A DNA stretch of 64,000 bases from Telmatactis stephensoni (lineage: Eukaryota; Cnidaria; Anthozoa; Actiniaria; Isophelliidae), in the NCBI GenBank assembly GCA_029948255.1, contig JALIZF010001888.1:868001-932000 (forward strand). Reading direction: 5' to 3'. The number at the start of each line of letters is the position of its first letter. The first letter of the stretch is position 1. The position numbers and the translations under genes were made by a program. This document shows, in pieces, positions 33,082-47,866 of the stretch. The notes under the pieces were generated by a model. That model was not told the origin of the DNA. It saw only the letters and a list, made by a program, of their open reading frames with translations, and made no database searches.

Positions 33082-36000
33082 TGACTGACTGACTACTGAC
33101 TGACTGACTGACTGACTGACTGACTGACTGACTGACTGACTGACTGACTGACTGACTGACTGACTGACTGACTGACTGACTGACTGACTGACTGACTGAC
33201 TGACTGACTGACTGACTGACTGACTGACTGACTGACTGATGGACAGACTGACTGACTGAGGGACGGACGGACGGACGGACGGACGGACGGACGGACTGAC
33301 TGACTGACAGATAGACAGACGACTGACTGACAAGCTGTAAAATGATAACAAAAAGCTACCTTTGTAAGTGCATCAATCTGCTTGACAGTCTCCCCTGTAA
33401 GCAAAAACAATGATAGGAACAAGATTTAGCAAGCAATAATTTTATGCTTAAAACAAGGTATTCCAAACTTACCTCTTGAAAACAGATCATCCCATTCACC
33501 TCTGTACTTTAAGTCAAATCCATACACTTAAAGCATAATGGACAGGGACATTGACCATGACTACACCTTTGAGGGTGTCCCATGGAGGTTCTCCTGGTTG
33601 TGCTGATCTTTTAGTAATCTCTACATCTCTGAAAAGATTAGTTACAATGTACAAACCAATAAAAACTAGAAAGGAATAAATTGAAAAAATAGAAGGAAAA
33701 GAAAGAAGGAAGGAAAAAAAGAAGGAAAAAAGAAAGAAAGAATGAAAGAAAGATTGAAGGAAGGAAGGAAGGAAAGGAAAGGAAAGGAAGGAAAGGAAAG
33801 GAAAGGAAAGGAAAGGGCTAAATGGAAATGAACAAAAGAAGACAATATGTACAAATAAATTGAAATGAATCTTACTTCACATTTGCTAAAAATGTCCATC
33901 CATTTGTTCCAACTTTTGAATTGTAGGCCTCCATGCAGGCTTGTTGCATTTTTTTGACTTTATCCCTGTAAAAAGACCATTTGCATTATACAAATTCCAT
34001 TTATATTTTGAATCTTTTAAGAAAGTCATTGGATATTTACTTACTCTAGTGATATATTTTCTTGTACATCTGGAATTACTTCTTCATCAAGCTGTAAAAG
34101 GCACCAGAAAACATTGATAAAGTTACTAAGAAGAATACAAAATAACAGTACAAATTTTGAAAATCTTTATCTAATCTATACATACTACATCTTGATCAGG
34201 AAAGGACAGATCAGAATCCTCTTCTCCAGTTCCTGTAAGATAAATGTAACTCTTAAAGGAGCTCAAGTGTAAAGTCTTTGTAAGAAAATAAATGTGAGAT
34301 CACTTTATCAAAATACAGTGGAGTCCAGCCAGTTAATATGGACACCTGGTTCTAACAGACAATATGTTGTTCTGCCCTGGACAAACCTCATTAGCCTGTA
34401 TACAGCCATTTCCCACCCCTCTTCCACCTACAAGGAAAAACGGGGAGGGATGGCCCCTCCCTGTTTTTCCCTGTAAAGGGGGGGGGGGGGGAAGAAACAG
34501 CTGTACACAGGCTAAAACTCATAGATATAATGCCTATGAAATATACTTGTTTACTGCAAAAATGCTTGCAACACAACCAACAACAAATTCAAACTTTCAG
34601 TTGGATTTTGGGTTTTTCTGATCTGCCAATCATGTGAAAGGGGGCAGAGCTTATGCAAATGCCCTCAAGGGACTTCAAGGCAGATGGAAAATGTGGATCA
34701 AGGTCGGATCAAGGGCATTTGCATAAGCTCTGCCCCCTTTACATGACTGGTGGATCAGAAAAACCCAAAATCCAAAAAAAAGTTTAAAGTTGTTGGTTGC
34801 AATACAAGCATTTCTGCAGTAATACAGACACCTAGATGGTAACAATTAGCTAATTACATGCATTCAGAATTCCCCTCTGAAATAAACAGATGACCAGTGA
34901 GATGCATTAGTGTTTCTATAATATAGACATGATGTCAATTGGCCAACACAGCTACAGACACCCTGTTAAAAAGGACACAGTGTCTTGTCCCCATGGCGTC
35001 CATATGAACAGCCTGGGCTTCACTGTCTTTAATCTTTAATCAATCTTTAATCAATTACTCTTAAAAACAGTTTTCACTATACTAAGAGATAAAATTAATA
35101 CATGAAAATATATATATAATATAGCTGTACATAGCTTATTCTTTAAATGGCAGATTTAAGTAATAATTATTGTTGACAATACCTCTATCCTCAGAATCAT
35201 TCTGACTTGAACTCTCAGTCACATGACCATTTGGTGTTGCTATGGGAACACTAGTCATGGCAACACTAGCCACCTTAATGGAGGTATTGTTAGTGAAATA
35301 ATCCTTAAGACCAGCAAGACGAGAAGACGTGAACAACTTGATATCAGAAATTGATGTATAGTAAGTAGCAGGTGCTGCTATCATAGAAACCACACAACCA
35401 GATTTCTCAGAATTCTCTGCAAAAATGGAAGGATTGGTCTTTGTATTACAGTCAAACTACACTAAAGGACACCTCCACACCTCAGTGGCAGATCCAGGGG
35501 GTGTCCATTAGGTGCACCGGACATCCCCCTAGCGCCATACAAGATGACAGTCATCAGATTCCATTGTTAGGAGGCCGCCATCTTGGATTTGACATCATCT
35601 CTCAAGAGACCTATTTGGGACATCCCCTTTGTAAAATCCTGGATCAGCCCCTGCACCTCCTCTAAGTGGACAGCAACCCTTGGTCCCTTTTTCTGATAAA
35701 CTCTGCATTTTTAACCTTCTATTCAAACTCAATGAATATTCATGAGCCTTCCGGATGACGTCATTAGTATTATTTAAGGACACATTGATTATGCATAAGT
35801 GTCATTTGGCACGAAGCTGCTGGAAGGCATAGTTGACCCACCCACCCAACCCTTCTTGCTTACTCATTGGTTTATTCCTGCGAGCTTGCTCGTCAGGGGT
35901 GTACTCCCATACCTTAATTAATGCTAATGAGTAAGCAGGAAGGATAATGTACTATTAATATTAATCAGAAACTTCTTGTAAGCACCAAATCCTGGTCCAA

Positions 36001-39000
36001 AGGGTGTCTGTTTATGGGAGGTTCAAGCATATTTAATATAATGTAATCATCTGTAATATCAATGTTATCTGATTTGGGTTACCTGTGTCAAGTGGTGTGA
36101 CCAGTACACCACACCACAGGAATCCCAAAGGTAAAAAATCCTTCTGCATTGAGGAAGTGAAGAACCATCCATCTGTATTCTTATTGTTGTGCCAGTGCCT
36201 GAAGTAATGAATTATGACAGTCAACTACTGTATAGGATTGACCAAAACAGACACATATATCACACACTAAACATAGCAAAAGGAACTGACTCATGCATAT
36301 GCAGAGGCTTTTGTACCAGTATAAATTTGTACATACAGTGCTATAGTCTTAAAGCAAAAGTATCTTAATGGGTGTCACATGAATGGCTCCAATGTTTGTC
36401 AATCTATTGCCAGTATATTAGGTGATACATCAGGTATATGCAGTCAAACTTATATTTTAATAAAAAGAGCTGTATTAAGTAGTTGTCCTTAGGAGGTTTT
36501 CTACTGGCCACTTTATAATGGTTGACCATGCACTTAATACAGGTGTCACTAATATATGGAGTGATATTCTGGAAGCTGATAATTAAGTCAGGGGCGGATT
36601 TAGGGGAGGGGTGCGCACCCCCTCCTGAGTTCGACTTTGGGCCCTTTCCTTTTCTATATTTTCCAAAAATATCCTCTGGATAGTTTCCAATTTCTATAAC
36701 CCTGCACCCCTCCGAAAAATAATCCTGGATGCACCCCTCCCTGAAGAAAATCCTGGATCCGCTCCCTGTAACTGACTGACTGCTTTAAATGGAGGATGAC
36801 TGTTATACAGGACTGTTTTATACTGGTTCAACTATAAAGAGTTAATTTTTTCACAATAGCTCATGCCCAGTATGTCTGATAGTCATTTAGTCCACTGTAT
36901 AATCAATCAGTGAATTTATTGTCAAATCACTCAAACATTGTGCCAGCGCCCTAATAGATTATCAGGATGCTCTAAATATACACTACCTTGTATAGATTGT
37001 ACTGACATCAGCTCCATATATTTTCATCAATTTTATTACTAAATTCTCTATTGTTCCCATGACAACAGGAGTCCCTGACACAACATCACGACCAGCTGAA
37101 ATGCTTACTCTTGATACATCTTGTACACAGGGATCCCATTCAGAAATATATCTCAAGTCTTGCATAGCATTAAGAATATCCTGATAAGCAAAATGGGTGT
37201 CAGTGTAACTCAATATTTCATTTATTCAATCAATTAACTTGGGATGAGGCCACTACAAAACTTTGTACCCCTGCAATGTGACGTCATGGCAACCATCTTG
37301 AATGAACTTTAACAAAAGATTACTCATTAGTACCTGTTGCTTGTTCATCCAACATAGCTAATTTAGGGGTGCTCTGCTGGGATCCTCAAATGGTTACCCT
37401 GTTTATGACAGAATAACTCAAATTCCCATACCCTGTTTATGACAAAGGATATAATTATATATGTTGCAAAATATGATAAAGATCACATTATTGCATATCC
37501 TATCAAAACAATACTTGAATAGAAATTAGATCTCTCTCGGCCAGCTAGAGATAGATGATACTATGATAAAAGTTGTGATAAAGGTTGATGGGAAATAGAT
37601 ACCCTAAATATGACAATAAACTCATAAAATTGGGAAATGGATACCCTGTTCATGATAAGAAACTTAAAAAAACATACCCCATTCAGCGGATCATCCTGGT
37701 ATAGTCCATATATGGGAGTATCCCCCCAACCCCCCCAACCCCCCCCCCCCCCCACCTCCAGACTATCTACTGTGTCTTTTAATCTTTTGATTCCTAAGGG
37801 AGTGGTTGAAACCACAGAATTTTGTGAATGATAAAACATACCAACAAGTGTTAATTGATCAATCACTAGGCAATTCACTAATAATATTTTAGAACCTTTT
37901 GGAACCTACAAAACACACTAAGTATACAATTTTACAACACTTGATACTAATCTCGCAATCTGATTGGTTGATTAGAGTGTGTCAATAAGAGGACAGACAC
38001 ACTGCTGACTGCATTTCGGCGCACCCGCTCAGTTCTGTTGCCCCGTTTGAAAAGGATTTTTTAACTTTTATCTCAAATAATTGTTGTAAAAAACTGAACT
38101 GAAGATGGTTTTGAGTTGTCTGTCCTCTTATTGACACACTCTTGATGCCATAAAATGTTCAAAACTTTGCAGTGAAATCACTTGCTCCACTTGAGTTTTG
38201 AACATTTTATGACGTCAAGAGTGTGTCAATAAGAGGACAGACAACTCAAAACCATCTTCAATTTGTTAAACATTCTACCTTTAATGTGGCTGGTACCAAG
38301 CATGAACACCCAAAAACTATAGTACCAGAATACCAGTGAAATATGGTAGTACCAACATCTTTCTGCCAGATTCTTAAACCATTGTCAATAGTGACAAGAT
38401 TCCATCCCTTGGAGTGACACACAGGTGCTATCTGGAACACATTTATCATGTAGTATGATTATACAGTGGAATCTCTCAACAACAACCATTTTAATAAAGT
38501 ATTTTATATACTTATCAAACACAACAGTGTAATAGATTCCCGTAATCTTCACTGTGAAATCTATTTTATATACACACAAGTGGTAAAGTTACTGAAGTTC
38601 AACTGAAGTTCAACTGTTTCATCTCAAAGTTTACCAAACATATTTGTAAATCAGTAATTGACTATTATGATTTCAATTATATCCAATTAATTATTAATGA
38701 CGACTGTATTTGAATTTCCATTAGACTTAGCATTTTATATGCATTATAGAAGTTTGAATAGAATGTGGGATCCCTGTTTTTGTTCTTCTTTATCAGGAGC
38801 AGACATTTGATCTGATTAATTAACTCTAATTTGATATAACATGAGATGATGTGGAACATTATTATGGCTGAGGCACTGCTGCTTATGTGAGCTTAAGGTT
38901 ATTAAATATTAATAAGTGTGTGTGAGTTGATCAGTCATCTCGTGCACACAGATTCTCGACCAGTCTTGTGACAATGAGTTGACCCGGCAAGTCGACCAAA

Positions 39001-39483
39001 GATCAAATCGATTTCCTACATTTTTCTTTTAAAAAGAACTTAAACAATTTCTTGAAAATAAACGTTCGAAGGCCTCAACACAATTTGTAGAGCGAGCAAA
39101 TAAGATTTTGTTTTGAATAGAGTTATTTCAAGTATTAACATAAGCTTAGTATTAAAGACAATATATGATGGCTCCGCAACACTTGTTGTACTCACGTTTT
39201 CTGTACACATTGCTTTCAATAACACTCTGCAACACACTTTGCAGTTAAATAGACAACAATTTACCTTTTTGATAAAGTTAACCTTCTGTTGGACTGATAC
39301 GGATTCGGATAGTTTTCTCTGGAAAAAATAAACATTGTTGAGATCTCGCCACCATGCTAATATCAGAGCTGCAAGTTTTTTACGCGATCTTTTACTCACC
39401 TTTTGAAAGAACCATGTAAAATAGAAAGCAAATGCGACAGCAATGCCTAACAAAGCTGTTACAAACCACACAAGGAAAACCAT
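26000..39483 (-). CDS. Membrane-anchored protein with three tandem START domains, 26 exons, about 861 aa
   Basis: START domains carry lipids in a hydrophobic pocket. Exons (minus): 39400-39483, 39265-39318, 39196-39226, 38279-38427, 36987-37180, 36083-36198, 35183-35416, 34189-34232, 34045-34091, 33876-33965, 33473-33628, 33360-33394, 32807-32920, 32130-32170, 31813-31908, 31033-31391, 30671-30719, 29909-29973, 29281-29360, 28924-28989, 28425-28521, 28310-28352, 28126-28205, 27920-27997, 27193-27270, 26000-26107. Exon 1 encodes a hydrophobic helix (residues about 2-26) with no obvious cleavage site, so an anchor is inferred. START 1 spans about 50-255 (SEWDPCV), START 2 about 317-525 (GEWDDLF, ECPPKKGLVRG, QIAYVSKADLKG), START 3 about 640-861 (ECPLVEGLTRG, VPVRLLNYVARRQP). 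A charged linker lies at 525-610. Frame closes if one base is removed from AA near 33510 and one from CCCC near 31852. The exon 3 to 4 join uses the second of two tandem acceptors. Confidence 0.85.
26769..27110. repeat. Tandem repeat of about 100 bp, three diverged units
   Basis: Units begin near 26777, 26880 and 26985, each with CGAT..TAAACCTGTAA.TGTTGC and TGTTGCAAGGGTGGACA. It lies in the last intron of the triple-START gene. Related single units are at 31675-31800 and 32395-32600. Confidence 0.75.
27578..27650. mobile_element. Short foldback, GTACCCAGAGCC family, copy 1
   Basis: TCGTACCCAGAGCCTACGC is mirrored by GCGCAGGCTCTCAGGGTATGA. Copy 2 is at 29062-29126. Confidence 0.7.
27694..27857. 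mobile_element. Foldback, TAGCCTCCTCCGCAGGCA family, copy 1
   Basis: The ends TAGCCTCCTCCGCAGGCA and TGCCTGCGGAGGAGGCTA are perfect reverse complements. Copy 2 is at 44791-44999. Confidence 0.8.
28800..28918. repeat. (GTT)n microsatellite beside a splice donor
   Basis: Interrupted GTT/GCT repeat ending a few bases from the donor of the START-gene exon 28924-28989. Confidence 0.9.
29062..29126. mobile_element. Short foldback, GTACCCAGAGCC family, copy 2
   Basis: GTACCCAGAGCCCGCG and its complement CGCGGGCTCTGGGTAC flank a loop of about 35 bp, with an intact perfect stem. Confidence 0.75.
29131..29268. mobile_element. Foldback, CCTGGTTTTCACT-related family, copy 3 (diverged)
   Basis: GCAGAAGCGGAAGTAACGTATATGAACTCAGT is mirrored by ACTGAGTCTGCGTATGTTGCTTCCG; these inner segments match 21941-22113. 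Confidence 0.7.
29408..29572. mobile_element. Foldback, CAGGGACCGCGGAGCAC family, copy 1
   Basis: Begins CAGGGACCGCGGAGCACATT and ends CCGCGGTCCCTG. Copy 2 at 55242-55391 shares the ends and the TTGAAAAGTGGGG segment. Confidence 0.75.
29598..29692. mobile_element. Short foldback with AAGCGGGCTGACTTC arms
   Basis: AAGCGGGCTGACTTCTTTTG is perfectly mirrored by CAAAAGAAGTCAGCCCGCTT, with a loop of about 25 bp. Confidence 0.8.
30412..30480. repeat. (GA)n and poly-G tract
   Basis: AGAGAG repeat followed by about 50 nearly pure G. Poly-Pro ORFs on the minus strand come from this tract. Confidence 0.9.
31675..31800. repeat. Dispersed repeat related to the 26769-27110 array
   Basis: Contains AAAACTCGATCCTA, ATTGTTGCAGGGGTTGACACACGGTG and GCGCAACGTTGCAG, matching the array unit. 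Intronic in the triple-START gene. Confidence 0.6.
32395..32600. repeat. Dispersed repeat with inverted ends, same family
   Basis: GCCCAGACAAACGATGCA at the left mirrors GCATCGTGCGTCTAGGCC at the right. The interior has GTTGCACCGTGTGTCAACC and GTTGGACACACGGTAC, the family motif. This copy suggests the family is a foldback element. Confidence 0.65.
32948..33331. repeat. (GACT)n microsatellite with CAGA and GGAC variants
   Basis: Fills most of the intron between START-gene exons 32807-32920 and 33360-33394. The minus-strand Ser-Gln-Ser-Val ORFs are translations of this repeat. Confidence 0.95.
33690..33817. repeat. Purine (GGAAA)n tract
   Basis: GAAGGAAAGGAAAGG-type repeat in a START-gene intron. 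Confidence 0.9.
34403..34517. mobile_element. Short foldback, TAGCCTGTATACAGC ends
   Basis: TAGCCTGTATACAGCCATTTC mirrors GAAACAGCTGTACACAGGCTA, with inner G-run. Intron of the triple-START gene. Confidence 0.7.
34556..34815. mobile_element. Foldback element with AAAATGCTTGCAACAC ends
   Basis: Arms about 110 bp each, including TTTTGGGTTTTTCTGATC and GGGGGCAGAGCTTATGCAAA with their complements at 34718-34780. Intronic. Confidence 0.85.
35484..35654. mobile_element. GGCGGATCCAGG-type MITE, copy 1 (diverged)
   Basis: GGCAGATCCAGGGGGTGTCC at the left and ATCCTGGATCAGCCCCTGC at the right. Related ends are at 36590-36770 and 46437-46622. Confidence 0.6.
36590..36770. mobile_element. GGCGGATCCAGG-type MITE, copy 2
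   Basis: GGGGCGGATTTAGGGGAGGGGTGCGC at the left and AATCCTGGATCCGCTCCCTG at the right. Intronic. Confidence 0.65.
38101..38260. mobile_element. Foldback with arms of about 70 bp next to a START-gene exon
   Basis: GAAGATGGTTTTGAGTTGTCTGTCCTC mirrors GAGGACAGACAACTCAAAACCATCTTC; the loop is about 25 bp. A further partial copy of the arm (AGTGTGTCAATAAGAGGACAG) is at 37976-37997. It ends 18 bp from the donor end of exon 38279-38427. Confidence 0.85.
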
Positions 39484-40304
39484 ATTCCTTTAGGGCTAGA
39501 TTTCAATGTCTGACAAGCTTCCACCAGCTCTCTCGGTAGTTTGACCTATTTACCGGAAACACAGGGAAGCGAGCCCGCGTGCTGTCACGTGTCAAGAGAA
39601 CCTCTTAGAAAGAGGACTTCCGGTTGGAAGAAAATGGCGGACGCATTGGAACACAAACATTCATGACTCAGCAACATTTATCGAGCTTTGTAGAAACGAA
39701 AAGCCAATACACTGAATTGTGGACACATCGCAGAAGCAATCTTTGAATCGAGTGAAATATCGTTACTTACTGGCCTTTCTGTTCTTTGATAGTTTCCCTA
39801 GCTTATCTGATCTCCAGGTAATTGAGTTGAAGTATACCCGACTGATAAAATTGATAATTAGGGAAAAGAATTGTTTTTATCAACTGTTGATTATATCTAT
39901 ACATGGTAAATACATTGACTGTTGCATTTTGAAAACATACAATGTTGCATAACATTACCATGCATAATACGGTGCAACATGATACATGTTATGTACACAG
40001 CATCAGTTAAAAATCCGCATATAATATCAAATCCATATAAAGCAAGATAGAACATATTCGCTATTTGATAGCAGCCGATAGCCGGAATTGATAACAATTG
40101 ATAAAAGCAAAAATCCAAGTGAGTATCAGTTGCTAATATTAATTGATAATCAATTAGTAAACTGGTATCGATTTTCATCAATTGTATCAATTGAATATTG
40201 ATTATCAATTTTTATCAGTTTGTTGCATCGGGAGTATATAGCCATCGAAGCTACCGAAGTAACTTTTTGTCTTAGATTTAGTAGGATCAACTGAAAAAAT
40301 GTCC

Positions 40305-40715
40305 CGGGGGAGGGGGGGGAACTCCTATATATAAGAGGACGGGGATGCTCGTCGGAAATTTTAAAAGTGACCCCTAAAAGGTACCAAAGTCATATCCGGG
40401 TGGGCGTGGCAATACATGTTTTTACCCCTAAAAGGTACCAACTCAAAAACACTAAATTTAACATTTTGCATATTTTAGTCAATCAAGCGATCAATTGTAT
40501 CTATTTATATACGAACAATTTGATGGTCGTGCAATCCGATCTTTGTTTCCAGCATTTAATCGTTGATGGAGGAAAAGATTACCCTAAAAGGTACCAGCTA
40601 GGTCTCTAGTAGTGCACCGTAAAGTCTGGGACACCCTAAAAGGTACCAGATCGCTGATTTTGACCCCTAAAAGGTACGACGAGCATCCCCGTCCATTTCC
40701 GATCGGAGTCCCCCC
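40305..40715. mobile_element. Foldback-bounded element with five CCTAAAAGGTACC motifs
   Basis: GAGGACGGGGATGCTCGTCGG (40336-40356) mirrors GACGAGCATCCCCGTCC (40677-40693), with outer GGGGGGAACTCC against GGAGTCCCCCC. Inside, CCTAAAAGGTACCA occurs near 40373, 40428, 40582 and 40635, and a variant ending in GACG near 40664. Spacing is irregular. Confidence 0.75.
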
Positions 40716-40770
40716 ACCCCACCCCACCCCACCCCACCCCACCCCACCCCACCCCACCCCACCCCACCCG
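40711..40770. repeat. (CCCCA)n minisatellite
   Basis: About 11-12 pentamers CCCCA joined to the right end of the preceding element. Confidence 0.9.
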
Positions 40771-40977
40771 GGCTTAGCTGCTTATCTTCCTGTTTATTAA
40801 TTGCTTGTTTTCAATCAGCTGATAAAAGCCCTTGAATCCCATATCAAACTTCATCAAAGGACAGGCAAACATTGCCCTTCATGTGCTCTTAATCATACAG
40901 TATTCTATTGAAAATCTGTCATTCAGCTGAGAAAAAATGTTCATAAGAGCGGATATGACGTCTATTGCGAACAGACA

Positions 40978-41103
40978 ATTCTTGGTTTGAAACCATTCCC
41001 AGGAAACTAAGTGAATTGAACAAAAGCTCCATACGGTACATGACCGCCGTTTCTTTTGTTCAATTCAATTTCCTGGGAATTGTTGCAAGTGCCAACCAAG
41101 AAT
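40978..41103. mobile_element. Foldback element, ATTCTTGGTTTGAAACC family, copy 2
   Basis: Same ends and interior (ATTCCCAGGA..., TTGAATTGAACAAAAG, GCCGTTTCTTTTGTTC) as 13232-13378. Confidence 0.75.
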
Positions 41104-41113
41104 GGCCCTTATA

Positions 41114-42331
41114 GTCCGTTCTGTTAAGGGCAATAAAGGGTGTGATCGTGACAAATCGCGTACAAGCACCAAACGTGGTCTAGATGTTTCTTTAGGTATA
41201 TGAAAGAATTTCAAAAGGGGTGCCATGAAATTAAAGTATTAGAAATATCTATTAAACAAAATAAGCATATAAAAAATGCCTTAAATGCCCTCAGGTTTCC
41301 AGCTTTCAAAGTGAACTACTTGGCACGGAGGGCCGCGACTCAAAACATTTGCATCAGTTTCGGCATGAAAATATCACGCTAAACTTCGTTACCACTTCAT
41401 TAGCCAACTTTAATGGTTAATTTAAGAATGTTACATTAAACCAGTGAAAACGATGATTCGCCGTAATGCTTTCTGTGGTTTCATTCTGAGCTTTTTAACA
41501 AAATCTTTCAAGCAATTTTCACCGCGAAAAGTGAAAGAGCGCATATGCAGTACTGAAGAGTACATTTGAGATGAGGCGGAGTGAACTGTAAAATATTGTT
41601 TTACTGTCGAATCCAACCAAGATGCTTAATATAGTTTTTTAAAAAATAACTAAACTTATATTCTAAATTCGTAAAAATCGTCTTATTGGGCTTAAATTTT
41701 GCTACGTTGAGCACTATCTCTGACAAAATCGAGAACGAATTTTGTTCGTCGCTTTACCCCCAAATGTACCGCGCTCTTTCGGTTTTCGTGAAAACTACTT
41801 GAACGATTTTGTTAAAAAGCTCAGAATGATTTTGTGAAGCCACAGGAAGCATTATGGCAAAGTATCGTTTTCACTCACTAGGTCGATGTGATGTCCATTC
41901 TTAGATTAACCATTTGAGTTGGCTAATGCAGGTCATGCAGCGACAACGAAGTTCAGCGTGACATTTTCTTGCCAAAATCATGCAAATATTTTGAGTCACG
42001 CTCCTTCGTGACAATTAATCTACTTTGAAAGTCGAAACCTAAGGGCGTTTAATGCATTTGTATATGCTCTCTTCGCTTAACAGATATTTATCTCATATAT
42101 ATCCACAATAAAAGCAAACTAAAATATGCTTAAATTTTCGGCCTTTAAATTTTCGAATTTGCATAATGTAACGCAAGAATGATGAGAAATTGCCGTGCTC
42201 AAAAAGCTCATTCTGATACTCGAATTTCATGGCACCCCTTCTTAAATTGTTTCATATACTACAAGGATCATCTGTGCGAAATTTGGTGCTTGTACGCTAT
42301 TTGTCACGCTTTTTTCGCTAACAGAACGGAC
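41114..42331. mobile_element. 1.2-kb diverged palindromic foldback element
   Basis: GTCCGTTCTGTTA at 41114 mirrors TAACAGAACGGAC at 42319. Inner matching blocks include CGTACAAGCACCAAA / TTTGGTGCTTGTACG, GGGGTGCCATGAAATT / AATTTCATGGCACCCC, and AGCTTTTTAACAAAATC / GATTTTGTTAAAAAGCT. Arms are about 550 bp and visibly diverged. No transposase frame. Confidence 0.85.
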
Positions 42332-42566
42332 CATTTGTTGTTTACACTGAAATATCTTGAAGGGTAAAATTGAAATTTTAAAATTTCCCATTTCTAATCC
42401 ATTCCATTATTACATATCTTAAATTTCCAGGTGACCCGAGTCAGCAGCTACTAGTATCAGGTGATCGATCTGCCGGCTGTAAGTTGCTGATAGACAATAC
42501 GCTTAGAACTGAATCTGGCATTTGCTTGAAGACCCTTGAATTGAGCGTTGGAAGTACAACAGAGTA

Positions 42567-47583
<5,017 letters not shown>

Positions 47584-47606
<23 letters not shown>

Positions 47607-47866
47607 CTAACGACGACATACAAGAACATTTACGTAACTACCTGTAACATAAACGCTAAACGCATTACGTTATGTTATACTTAATGGACAATAGCTAACG
47701 ACGACATACAGGAACATTTACGTCACTGCCCGTTACATAAACGTTAAATGTATAACGTTGCGTTATACTTAATGTAAGATAGCTATAACGACGACGACAT
47801 ACAGCAACATTTACGTAAATACTCGTTACATAAACGTTAAACGTATTACGGTTATGTTATTCTTAA
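47584..47866 (+). repeat. 88-bp minisatellite, left block of about three units
   Basis: Units carry TACTTAATGTAAGATAGCTA, ACGACGACATACA.GAACATTTACGT and CGTTACATAAACGTTAAA. The first unit includes the final codons and TAG stop of the HHIP-like gene. The array continues at 49639. Confidence 0.9.

Larger units (their letters stand above)
39484..42566. other. Spacer between the divergent triple-START and HHIP-like genes
   Basis: Holds both promoters. A short frame ATGGCGGACGCATTGG (39634, 10 codons) may belong to a 5' leader. The rest is largely repeats: 40305-40715, 40711-40770, 40978-41103, 41114-42331. Confidence 0.6.

Noticed and set aside
32842..33422. Minus-strand ORFs reading Ser-Gln-Ser-Val repeats
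   Set aside because: Direct translation of the GACT microsatellite inside an intron; coding on either side belongs to START exons.
37561..37900. ORF VPKGSKILLVN... considered as a START exon
   Set aside because: Joining the exon at 38279-38427 directly to 36987-37180 keeps phase and gives an unbroken START domain; this segment would interrupt it.
39634..39666. ATGGCGGACGCATTGG start with 10 codons
   Set aside because: Too short to call; perhaps a leader exon, but no matching downstream exon was found.
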